From assembly GCA_041569895.1 (NCBI GenBank), contig JBFFXF010000388.1:1-5310 (forward strand): DNA of 5,310 bases. The letters run 5' to 3'. Within the stretch, counting starts at the first letter, position 1; each line of letters opens with the position of its first letter. A program made the position numbers and the translations under genes. The stretch comes from JBFFXF01 sp041569895 (GTDB taxonomy: Bacteria; Planctomycetota; UBA8108; JACQVS01). A model generated the notes under the pieces. It saw nothing but the letters and a program-made list of their open reading frames with translations, did no database searches and was not told the DNA's origin. This document shows, one piece after another, positions 1-5,310 of the stretch.

Positions 1-1361
1 ACGAACTGGTCGTACGGCAGGTTGCGGTGCAGGCTCTCGCGGATCCAGTCGTGAAACAGGAAGGTGCCGCGCTTGTAGCTGTCGTTCTCCCGCTTGTTGC
101 GCAGGATGGCGCTCCACTTGTTGGCGAAGTACTCGGCGTGGTCGACCGTGGCGAGGAGCCGATCGATCACCTTGTCGCGCTTGTTCTCGTCGGTGCTCTC
201 GACGAACGCGCGTCGCTCCTCGAGCGTCGGCAACCGCCCGGCGATGTCGATGGTGACGCGACGCAGGAAGGTCTCGTCGTCACAGACGGGCGACGGCGGC
301 AGGCCGAGCTGCTTGAGCTTCTTGAAGACGTTCGTGTCGACGAAATTGCGCTCGGGCGGCAGGTCGGTGACCTCGACGCCGAGCGGAATCGTCGCGCGGA
401 ACACCGCCACCTGCGCCTGGTAGCGGATCATCACGGCGACGTCGCCGGTGAGGTCGAGCGTCGTCACCAGGCCGCCCTCGCTCACCTCGGCCATCTCCGT
501 GTTGTTCGGCTCGAACTGCGCCACCGGCGTGACGTTCTCGATGGTGCCGTCGGTGTAGTGCGCGAACACGCTGAGCTGCTGCGCGCTGCGCCGGTTCATG
601 ATGCGCTCGGTCGGGAAGACCTCGATGCGCGCGACGTGCGGGTCGTCGGGCTTGCCGTACGGCATCCCCTGGGCGACCCAGCGACGCAGCAACCGGTACT
701 CGAACGAGTCCGCCTCGGTGCGCTGCCCGCCGCCGTGCGGCACGGCGCCGGACGCCTTCTGGAGCAGCAGGCTGTGCTCGGGCGCCGCCGGGAAGAGCCG
801 CCGGCCGCGTGACTCGTAGACCAGGTACTCGTAGTCCTCGTCGGGATAGAAGCCGAGGAGCGACAGGGCGAATCCGTTCTGCCCTCCGGACTTCCCGTGA
901 CACCCGCCACCGTTGCACCCGAGCTTGGTGAAGATCGGCACGATCTGGTTCGGGAAGTTGACCGGCGGCGTGTCCGCGATGTCGGTCACCACGAGCTCGA
1001 TCAGCGCGGACGTCTCGTTCGCGCCGCGGACCGTCACCGTCACCTCGCCATCGGCGAGCGGCGTCACGAGGCCCATGTGGTCGATCTCGATGATCCCCTC
1101 GGGGGCGACCTCGTAGGTCACGCGCCTCGAGACGTCGTGGAGCTGGCCGCTCGAGTAATGACCGTCGACGACGATCTGCCAGCGGTTGTCGGGCCCGCGG
1201 ACGACGCGGTAGCCGTCCGCCTGCTCCTCGCCGGCGGCGGCGATCGAGATGCGCTCCAGCTCGCCCGGATCGCCGAGCCCGCGCGGCTCGACGGCGCGAT
1301 CCGCCGCCCCCGCGCTCGCCGCGACGAGCAACGCCAGGACACAGAGAGTGCTGCGCGCCAT
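1..1361 (-). CDS. DUF1549 protein with Ig-like and cytochrome c-type domains (partial, C-terminus missing)
   Basis: This is the N-terminal part (453 codons) of a large exported protein; the reading frame is still open at the left edge. A Sec signal peptide covers residues 1-20 (hydrophobic LCVLALLVAASAGA, probable cleavage near AGAA-D). An Ig-like Big_2-type domain follows at about 30-125. A cytochrome c-like domain spans about 135-235 with C149-N-G-G-G-C154-H155, and its tail reads PHGGGQR then EYRLLRRWVAQG, as in planctomycete relatives. A second Big_2-like domain lies at about 243-330, and DUF1549 begins near 342 (NVFKKLKQLGLPPSP, then FLRRVTIDIAGRLPT). Full-length relatives normally continue into DUF1553, which would lie beyond the edge. 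The ATG at 1361 is preceded by AAGGAG with a 7-base spacer and leads straight into the signal peptide. The gene lies 106 bp downstream of the DUF1501 gene, its usual partner. The family has no established biochemical function; haem binding and location outside the cytoplasmic membrane are inferred. The CX4CH spacing is unusual compared with classical CX2CH. Confidence 0.93.
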   Translation of the reverse strand, partial: MARSTLCVLALLVAASAGAADRAVEPRGLGDPGELERISIAAAGEEQADGYRVVRGPDNRWQIVVDGHYSSGQLHDVSRRVTYEVAPEGIIEIDHMGLVTPLADGEVTVTVRGANETSALIELVVTDIADTPPVNFPNQIVPIFTKLGCNGGGCHGKSGGQNGFALSLLGFYPDEDYEYLVYESRGRRLFPAAPEHSLLLQKASGAVPHGGGQRTEADSFEYRLLRRWVAQGMPYGKPDDPHVARIEVFPTERIMNRRSAQQLSVFAHYTDGTIENVTPVAQFEPNNTEMAEVSEGGLVTTLDLTGDVAVMIRYQAQVAVFRATIPLGVEVTDLPPERNFVDTNVFKKLKQLGLPPSPVCDDETFLRRVTIDIAGRLPTLEERRAFVESTDENKRDKVIDRLLATVDHAEYFANKWSAILRNKRENDSYKRGTFLFHDWIRESLHRNLPYDQF

Positions 1362-1368
1362 TCGATTA

Positions 1369-1374
1369 CTCCTT
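1369..1374 (-). promoter_or_regulatory. Ribosome binding site of the DUF1549 gene
   Basis: On the minus strand AAGGAG lies 7 bases before the ATG at 1361. It is a near-perfect Shine-Dalgarno sequence and fixes the start of the DUF1549 gene, which would otherwise be hard to choose because several other frames are open here. Confidence 0.8.
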
Positions 1375-1467
1375 GAGGTTCTCTCTTCCACCGTGGATCG
1401 ATCTCCGGTCTTGCTGCGGATCGGGCGCGGGCGACGACAGGATCGCCTCGCGCGACGCCGTTCGAGA

Positions 1468-2808
1468 TCAGCCGATCAGCTCCGGCATCGGCTGGTACTG
1501 ACTGTCGACGAGGTACTGCGGCCGTCCGGAGAGGTCGAGCACCGTCGTCGTGCGCGGGTCGAGGCCGAGGTTCTGGTAGAGCGTGGCGAAGACCTCCTGG
1601 AAGTGCACCGGGCGGTCCTTCGCCTCCTCGGCGCCCTTCGTCGTCGAGCCGATCACCTGGCCGGTCCGCAGACCTCCGCAGGCGAGCAGGGCCGTCGAGA
1701 CGTTCGGCCAGTGGTCGCGTCCCGCGCTCTTGTTGATCTTCGGCGTGCGGCCGAACTCGCCCCACACGATGACCGACACGTCGCGGTCGAGCCCGCGCTG
1801 GTGCAGATCCTCGACGAGCGCCGAGACGCCCTGGTCGAGCATCGGCATGTCCTGGCGGCCGCGCTTGAAGTTGCCGCCGTGCCAGTCCCAGCGGCTGAAG
1901 GCGAGCGTCACGCATCGCACGCCCGCCTCGACGAGGCGCCGCGCCATGAGGAACTGATCGAGCAGCTTCGGTCCGCCGTCCGCCTGGTTCTTCGCGGTGC
2001 CGCGACCGTAACGATCGCGCACGCGGACATCCTCGCGCTCGAGATCGAGCGCCTCGGCGAGGCGACTCGAGGTGAGCACGCCGAACGCCTGGCTGGTGAA
2101 CGCGTCCATGCCCTCCATCAGGCCGCTCGAGTCCGTCTCGCGACGGAATCGGTCGAAGCCCGTCAGCAGCGCCTTGCGATCGGCGAGCCGCTCGAGCGTC
2201 ACGCCGTGCAGGATCATGTCGGCGCGCCCGTCGCCCGAGGGCTTGAACGGAGCGTGCGCCGCGCCGAGGAACCCGGGCTGTCCGGGATCGCTCCACGGCC
2301 TGTGGCCCATCGGCGGCGACAGCCCGACGAAGGGCGGCATGCCGGGGACCACCGATCCCTGGAGCTTCGACAGCACCGAGCCGAGCGCCGGCCACCCGCC
2401 CTGGGGCGGGTTGCGGTGCGACCGTCCCGAGAAGCACTGCACCGAGTAGTGCGATCCGGTGGCGCCGACGATGCTGCGAATGAACGCCAGGCGATCCGTC
2501 ATCGCCGCCAGGCGCGGGAAGAGCTCGCAGATCTGGATTCCGGGGACGTTGGTGTCGATCGGCCGGAACTCGCCGCGGATCTCCTTCGGCGCGTCCGGCT
2601 TGAGGTCGAACATGTCCTGGTGCGGCGGGCCGCCCGGCAAGAAGATCATGATGATCGCCTTGTGAGAGCGGCGAACGCCCGCGCGGGACTCCGCCTGGAG
2701 GATCCCGGGCATCGAGAGTCCCCCGAGAGCGAGCCCTCCGATGGTCAGGAAGCTGCGTCGCGGGATCCCGTCACAGAACCGGCTCTCCTGGCCGAGGATC
2801 GTCAGCAT
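1468..2808 (-). CDS. DUF1501 protein, Tat-exported, alkaline phosphatase/sulfatase-like superfamily
   Basis: This complete 446-residue protein is of normal length for DUF1501. The N-terminus RFCDGIPRRSFLTIGG followed by a hydrophobic stretch to about residue 38 is a twin-arginine signal (RR at 17-18), predicting export of a folded protein. Family motifs follow in order: FLPGGPPHQDMFDLKPDAP (56-74), FIRSIVG (109-115), SHYSVQCFSGR (119-129), SRWDWHGGNF (305-314), WGEFGRTPKIN (349-359) and GRDHWP (363-368). The Asp and His residues of the first and last motifs resemble metal-ligand positions of the alkaline phosphatase superfamily, to which DUF1501 is distantly related. No substrate is established for the family. 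The ATG at 2808 has GGAGGT four bases upstream and gives a complete Tat signal. The gene sits between the cytochrome-propeller gene and the DUF1549 gene. Co-occurrence with DUF1549/DUF1553 proteins is characteristic of Planctomycetota and suggests a joint role at the cell envelope (inference). Confidence 0.95.
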   Translation of the reverse strand: MLTILGQESRFCDGIPRRSFLTIGGLALGGLSMPGILQAESRAGVRRSHKAIIMIFLPGGPPHQDMFDLKPDAPKEIRGEFRPIDTNVPGIQICELFPRLAAMTDRLAFIRSIVGATGSHYSVQCFSGRSHRNPPQGGWPALGSVLSKLQGSVVPGMPPFVGLSPPMGHRPWSDPGQPGFLGAAHAPFKPSGDGRADMILHGVTLERLADRKALLTGFDRFRRETDSSGLMEGMDAFTSQAFGVLTSSRLAEALDLEREDVRVRDRYGRGTAKNQADGGPKLLDQFLMARRLVEAGVRCVTLAFSRWDWHGGNFKRGRQDMPMLDQGVSALVEDLHQRGLDRDVSVIVWGEFGRTPKINKSAGRDHWPNVSTALLACGGLRTGQVIGSTTKGAEEAKDRPVHFQEVFATLYQNLGLDPRTTTVLDLSGRPQYLVDSQYQPMPELIG

Positions 2809-2812
2809 GAGT

Positions 2813-2818
2813 ACCTCC
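2813..2818 (-). promoter_or_regulatory. Ribosome binding site of the DUF1501 gene
   Basis: On the minus strand GGAGGT ends four bases before the ATG at 2808. The match to the anti-Shine-Dalgarno sequence is strong, though the spacing is slightly short. It supports this ATG over internal methionines. Confidence 0.7.
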
Positions 2819-2862
2819 GAGCTCTCCCGCCGGGCGCCGCTCGCGTTCGCGGCCCCGGCGAT

Positions 2863-2875
2863 CGGACTGTATCCG
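2863..2875 (-). promoter_or_regulatory. CGGA-N-TGTATC-type motif, copy A (possible operator or secondary -10)
   Basis: The plus strand reads CGGACTGTATCCG, with perfect 4-bp inverted arms (CGGA/TCCG) around CTGTA. It lies 55 bases upstream of the DUF1501 start. It differs at only 2 of 13 positions from the motif just upstream of the cytochrome-propeller gene (4810-4822) and shares TGTATCCG with the copy at 2948-2962. On the minus strand it contains TACAGT, which could act as a -10 element, but no good -35 is visible at the right distance. A role as a protein-binding site is a guess from the repetition. Confidence 0.3.
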
Positions 2876-2947
2876 CTTCCGCCATCCTCTCAGCTGCCGT
2901 GCAGCTGCGATGCGCGCCCGCCACGGACGTCGTCGCCCGCGACGGCC

Positions 2948-2990
2948 CGGATAGTGTATCCGAAGCCGAATCGGAAGTTAATTTTAAAAA
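2948..2990 (-). promoter_or_regulatory. Candidate sigma70-type promoter of the DUF1501 gene with overlapping inverted repeat
   Basis: Read on the minus strand, TTAACT (2981-2976, 4/6 to TTGACA) and TACACT (2958-2953, 4/6 to TATAAT) are separated by 17 bases. An AT-rich patch (TTTTTAAAATTAA, 2990-2978), striking in this GC-rich DNA, abuts and partly overlaps the -35 and could act as an UP element. The -10 lies inside the perfect inverted repeat CGGATA-CAC-TATCCG (2948-2962), a possible operator. Transcription would begin near 2946 and give a leader of about 140 bases before the DUF1501 start. The assignment rests on visual consensus matching, and planctomycete promoters are poorly characterised. 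Confidence 0.42.
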
Positions 2991-3022
2991 CGCCGTGGTG
3001 GACCGGAGTTGCGATAACGGCG
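2986..3022 (-). terminator. Weak candidate intrinsic terminator after the cytochrome-propeller gene
   Basis: Read on the minus strand, CGCCGT (3022-3017) can pair with ACGGCG (2996-2991), followed directly by TTTTT (2990-2986). The position is right, starting 7 bases after the TGA at 3030. The loop of about 20 bases is long and the stem only 6 bp, so efficiency is doubtful. If functional, it would separate the upstream gene from the DUF1501 promoter that begins at the same AT-rich patch. Confidence 0.3.
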
Positions 3023-3029
3023 GCAGCCG

Positions 3030-4805
3030 TCAGAGGCTGCGGAGGAAGGCGAGCAGATCTCCCCAGTCCCCGTCGGAGAGCGGGTTTGCGTCGAGGCCAT
3101 GGCGGAGGCGACCGAGCAGATCCTCGAGGTCCGCGGCGCGGCCGTCGTGGAGCAGCGCGCCGCCGAGGCCGACGCCCCGCAGCGACGGCGGATTGAACCG
3201 GCGCCGGCCCTGCTCGTCCGCGAGCCCGACATCGTGGACGCGCGGCGTCGTGTAGGCCGGCGGCCGGTGACACCGCGCACAGCCGCGCTCCTCGAAGACG
3301 CGACCTCCGCGCGCGACCGCCTCGGCGTCCGCGCCGGGAAGGCGGACCGGCGCCGGGAGCGCTCGGAGATACGCGACCAGCCCGTCGACGCGCTCCGGGG
3401 TCGCCCGGCCCTGCATCGTCGACGTCAGCGAGCGGCGCACCTGGTCCTCGAGGGTGGCGGTTCGCCCGTCCCAGCCCCACGGCCCGGTGGCGCGCGTTCC
3501 GAGGAGCGACGGCACGCGCTTCGGCGCGCCGAACGACCCGTCGCCGAGGTTGTCGTTGAGCAGCCCGTTCGAGTGGCCGTCGGTGTGGCAGCTGTGACAG
3601 CTGAACCAGCCGTCGTGCGAGAGCGACGCATCGAAGAAGAGCAGCTCTCCGCGATCCCGCGGCGCGAGCGGCGGTGACTTCCCGAGCGAGACCTCGACGG
3701 CGCGGTTCGCCGACGGTTCGACGATGCTCACCGAGTCCCCGAGCGTGTTGGCGACGAGCACGCGCCCTCCTGACCACGGCAACACCGCCGTCGGTCGGCG
3801 ACCGACGCGGATGCGACGCGCCCGCGACGCGGGCCCGTCGACGATGGCGATCTCGCCGACGCCGGCGAGGGCGACGAGCACGGCGCCACTCACGTCGATC
3901 CGCACTTCGCCGGGATCTCCCGCGGCGTTGCCGGTGTCGCCGAGCAGCGTGAACCAGCTGTCGCGCAGGAGGCTCCCTTCAGGATCGAGCACGGTCTCGA
4001 GCGACAGCCAGCGCAGCACGTTGTTGATGACGATCCCCCAGTGGACGTCGTTGAAGTTGGTCGGCGCGAGCGGGTTGAGGATCTGGTGCGAGACCAGCAC
4101 GCGGTCGCCCGACGCGGCGAGCGCGAGGCCGCGAATGTTGTGGGCGGGCAACTGTCGCGTCGACAGCAGCCGCCGCGTCGCGGCATCGATAAGCGCCACG
4201 CCTCCCGCGAAACTGTCGGCGACGACGAGCCGCGCGCGGTCGCCGATCAGCAGTTGCTCGCGCGGCGAGAACGGGAGCTCGACGACTCCGAGACGCTCGA
4301 GCCGTTTCCCGTCGCGCTCGCTGCCCGCATCGCGGCCCTCCGCCGCGGGCGCCAGCCCGACCAGCGTGACCGCTCGCGACCAGAGAGACGCCACCGAGAT
4401 GAGCGCGCGACCGTCCACCTCGCCCACCTCGACGTCGGCCGGAAACGGCGCGACCGCGAGCGTGTCCGCGATCGACAGCCGCCCGTCACGCCGCTCGAGG
4501 AGCAGCAGCCGGTGATCGGTCTCGTCGCACGCGAGGAGACGACCATCGTCGAGCGCCGCGAGGTCGGCGATCCGTCCCCTACCGATGTGCGTCTCGACGA
4601 CGACGCGCGCCCCGGGGACGTCGATCACCGACACGGACCCGGACCGCCGGTTGGCGACCGCCACGCGCGCGTCGCCGAGCGCGGCGAGCGCCACGGGGCG
4701 GCGGAACGAGGCGCGCTCGCGCAGGTCGTCCGCCGCGGCGTCCCTGGCGGGTTCAGGCGGCAGGGGCCCGAGGACGGCGATCGCCAGGACGAGCGGGGTG
4801 ATCAT
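3030..4805 (-). CDS. Secreted beta-propeller protein with C-terminal di-haem cytochrome c peroxidase/MauG-like module
   Basis: This is a 591-residue protein. A hydrophobic N-terminus (MITPLVLAIAVLGPLP) looks like a short Sec signal. Residues about 33-375 form repeated propeller blades of the YVTN/NHL kind, for example ARVAVANRRSGSVSVIDV, GRVLVANTLGDSVSIVE and RARLVVADSFAGGVALID. Residues about 384-591 are a di-haem domain: RGELLFFDASLS, then the first haem motif C403-H-S-C406-H407; RVPSLLGTRATGPWGWDGR and STMQG (M464); the second haem motif C509-A-R-C512-H513; then NPPSLRGVGLGGALLHDGR. This order matches bacterial cytochrome c peroxidase/MauG relatives, which reduce peroxide or oxidise a protein or small-molecule substrate in the periplasm. 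The propeller could bind a partner or substrate. Actual activity is unknown. The ATG at 4805 has no clear Shine-Dalgarno sequence, and I find no in-frame ATG, GTG or TTG in the 50 or so bases upstream. The gene is divergent from the glycosyltransferase gene and lies 221 bp upstream of the DUF1501 gene. Confidence 0.93.
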   Translation of the reverse strand: MITPLVLAIAVLGPLPPEPARDAAADDLRERASFRRPVALAALGDARVAVANRRSGSVSVIDVPGARVVVETHIGRGRIADLAALDDGRLLACDETDHRLLLLERRDGRLSIADTLAVAPFPADVEVGEVDGRALISVASLWSRAVTLVGLAPAAEGRDAGSERDGKRLERLGVVELPFSPREQLLIGDRARLVVADSFAGGVALIDAATRRLLSTRQLPAHNIRGLALAASGDRVLVSHQILNPLAPTNFNDVHWGIVINNVLRWLSLETVLDPEGSLLRDSWFTLLGDTGNAAGDPGEVRIDVSGAVLVALAGVGEIAIVDGPASRARRIRVGRRPTAVLPWSGGRVLVANTLGDSVSIVEPSANRAVEVSLGKSPPLAPRDRGELLFFDASLSHDGWFSCHSCHTDGHSNGLLNDNLGDGSFGAPKRVPSLLGTRATGPWGWDGRTATLEDQVRRSLTSTMQGRATPERVDGLVAYLRALPAPVRLPGADAEAVARGGRVFEERGCARCHRPPAYTTPRVHDVGLADEQGRRRFNPPSLRGVGLGGALLHDGRAADLEDLLGRLRHGLDANPLSDGDWGDLLAFLRSL

Positions 4806-4809
4806 GTCA

Positions 4810-4842
4810 CGGAGTGTATCGGAGTCGGCGGGCGAGATCCAA
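4810..4842 (-). promoter_or_regulatory. Candidate promoter of the cytochrome-propeller gene, with motif copy C
   Basis: Read on the minus strand, TTGGAT (4842-4837, 3/6 to TTGACA) and TACACT (4818-4813, 4/6 to TATAAT) are separated by 18 bases. The -10 ends only seven bases before the ATG at 4805, so a transcript from here would be leaderless or nearly so, consistent with the missing ribosome binding site. The -10 lies within CGGAGTGTATCGG (4810-4822, plus strand), which resembles the motif at 2863-2875. The evidence is consensus matching by eye only. Confidence 0.33.
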
Positions 4843-4945
4843 CCACGCCTGCGGGGCCGACGCCGTGCGATCGCTTACCGGAATGCCGCGCGCGCCCTCA
4901 ACAAACGGCCCGCCCGCAGCCGATCTCCCTCAGGGACCCCCGACG

Positions 4946-5310
4946 ATGACCGCCGAACACACCACCGACGACGCCCCTCGCACCGCGACATCCGCTGCGA
5001 CACTCGAGTCGGCGCGCGCGATCGTCGAGGCGCGCGAGGCCCACGGGCAGCGGCCCGCGACGATCGATCTGTCGGTCGTCGTCCCGACGATCAACGAGGC
5101 GGACACCATCGCCGACGTCGTCGCCGGCATCGCGCGTGTCTGCGGGGACCTCGGCGTCCGGCACGAGGTGCTCGTCGTCGCCGGCGGCTCCACCGACGAC
5201 ACCCGCGAGACGGCGCGACGCGCCGGCGCGACGGTGATCGAGCAGTCCGAGCCGGGCTACGGCGCCGCCCTCCGGGAGGCGTTCGGTCGCGCGGCCGGAC
5301 CGTACGACGC
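4946..5310 (+). CDS. Family 2 glycosyltransferase, N-terminal part
   Basis: The first 121 codons of a GT-A fold glycosyltransferase (GT2 / dolichyl-phosphate-sugar synthase-like); the frame runs off the right edge. Residues 1-40 are a polar, Ala/Thr/Arg-rich extension not typical of the family. The catalytic domain begins at DLSVVVPTINEADTI (41-55), the first strand and nucleotide-binding segment of GT2 enzymes. HEVLVVAGGSTDDTRETARR (73-92) matches the second conserved segment, and EQSEPGYGAALREAFGRAAG (99-118) matches the glycine-rich segment of bacterial polyprenyl-phosphate or lipid-linked sugar transferases. Such enzymes transfer a sugar from a nucleotide donor to a lipid or glycan at the cytoplasmic membrane face. 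The second segment normally has Asp where A79 stands (V-D-G-G-S or D-D-G-S), so donor binding may be altered. The ATG at 4946 has a weak AGGGA (4932-4936) nine bases upstream. The DXD motif and any C-terminal membrane helices lie outside the window. The gene is divergent from the cytochrome cluster, with no sign of shared function. Confidence 0.88.
   Translation, partial: MTAEHTTDDAPRTATSAATLESARAIVEAREAHGQRPATIDLSVVVPTINEADTIADVVAGIARVCGDLGVRHEVLVVAGGSTDDTRETARRAGATVIEQSEPGYGAALREAFGRAAGPYD

Noticed and set aside
27..812. A 261-codon plus-strand open frame opposite the DUF1549 gene
   Set aside because: The composition is that of an antisense shadow (many Arg, Val, Leu and Asp residues, no domain). 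The minus-strand frame encodes DUF1549 and cytochrome motifs across the same bases.
1423..1446. Possible hairpin between the DUF1501 and DUF1549 genes (GGCGA/TCGCC on the minus strand)
   Set aside because: Only about 5 bp of stem with an 8-base loop and no following T-run, so it does not qualify as an intrinsic terminator.
1118..2437. A 439-codon minus-strand open frame overlapping DUF1501 and DUF1549
   Set aside because: It is in a different frame from both real genes, Arg/Ala-rich and without family motifs.
1249..3255. A 668-codon open frame on the plus strand opposite the DUF1501 gene
   Set aside because: Its product is Arg/Ala/Glu-rich low-complexity with no recognisable domain, and it spans two intergenic gaps and four coding ends. 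The minus strand carries the clear DUF1501 motifs, so this is a GC-driven shadow frame.
4865..4872. GCGATCGC palindrome in the divergent gap
   Set aside because: An 8-bp palindrome of this composition is expected by chance in GC-rich DNA. A similar GGCGATCGCC occurs within the coding region near 4777, so there is no case for a specific site.
4041..4949. A 302-codon plus-strand open frame opposite the cytochrome-propeller gene and into the glycosyltransferase start
   Set aside because: Arg/Asp-rich shadow with no motifs; the propeller blades on the minus strand explain the conservation-like periodicity.
4898..5202. Minus-strand open frames over the glycosyltransferase start
   Set aside because: The plus strand encodes clear GT2 motifs here; the minus frames have no recognisable features.

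Overview
The window is strongly GC-rich (roughly two thirds G+C or more, judged by eye). It carries a leftward (minus-strand) run of three genes for exported proteins and the beginning of one rightward gene at the right edge. The pairing of a DUF1501 protein with a DUF1549 protein that also carries a c-type cytochrome motif and Ig-like domains is a hallmark of Planctomycetota, and less often of Verrucomicrobiota and relatives. A high-GC planctomycete, possibly a metagenome-derived genome, is the most likely source. This is inferred from gene content only, because no rRNA or other phylogenetic marker is present.

Layout from right to left on the minus strand. (1) Positions 4805-3030 encode a 591-residue secreted beta-propeller protein ending in a di-haem cytochrome c peroxidase/MauG-like module. 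(2) Positions 2808-1468 encode a 446-residue Tat-exported DUF1501 protein of the alkaline phosphatase/sulfatase-like superfamily. (3) Positions 1361 to the left edge encode the N-terminal 453 residues of a secreted protein with two Ig-like domains, an unusual CX4CH cytochrome motif and the start of DUF1549. The rest of DUF1549, and the DUF1553 domain expected after it, lie outside the window. On the plus strand, a family 2 glycosyltransferase starts at 4946 and runs off the right edge.

Gaps are short. The 140 bp between the divergent genes (4806-4945) and the 221 bp between the propeller-cytochrome gene and the DUF1501 gene (2809-3029) hold candidate promoters. Related CGGA-N-TGTATC-type motifs occur in both. 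The 221 bp gap also has a weak terminator candidate and an AT-rich patch. The 106 bp gap at 1362-1467 holds a good ribosome binding site but no convincing promoter or terminator, so DUF1501 and DUF1549 are probably co-transcribed.

The three leftward products are all predicted to leave the cytoplasm, and two carry haem-binding motifs, so a shared extracytoplasmic redox or surface-associated role is plausible. Their substrates are unknown and none can be named from sequence. No tRNA, rRNA, CRISPR array, transposase or insertion sequence was seen. The many long overlapping reading frames are GC-driven shadows. No clearly undescribed system was found. The most notable points are the gene grouping, the CX4CH motif, the repeated upstream motif and an altered nucleotide-binding motif in the glycosyltransferase.
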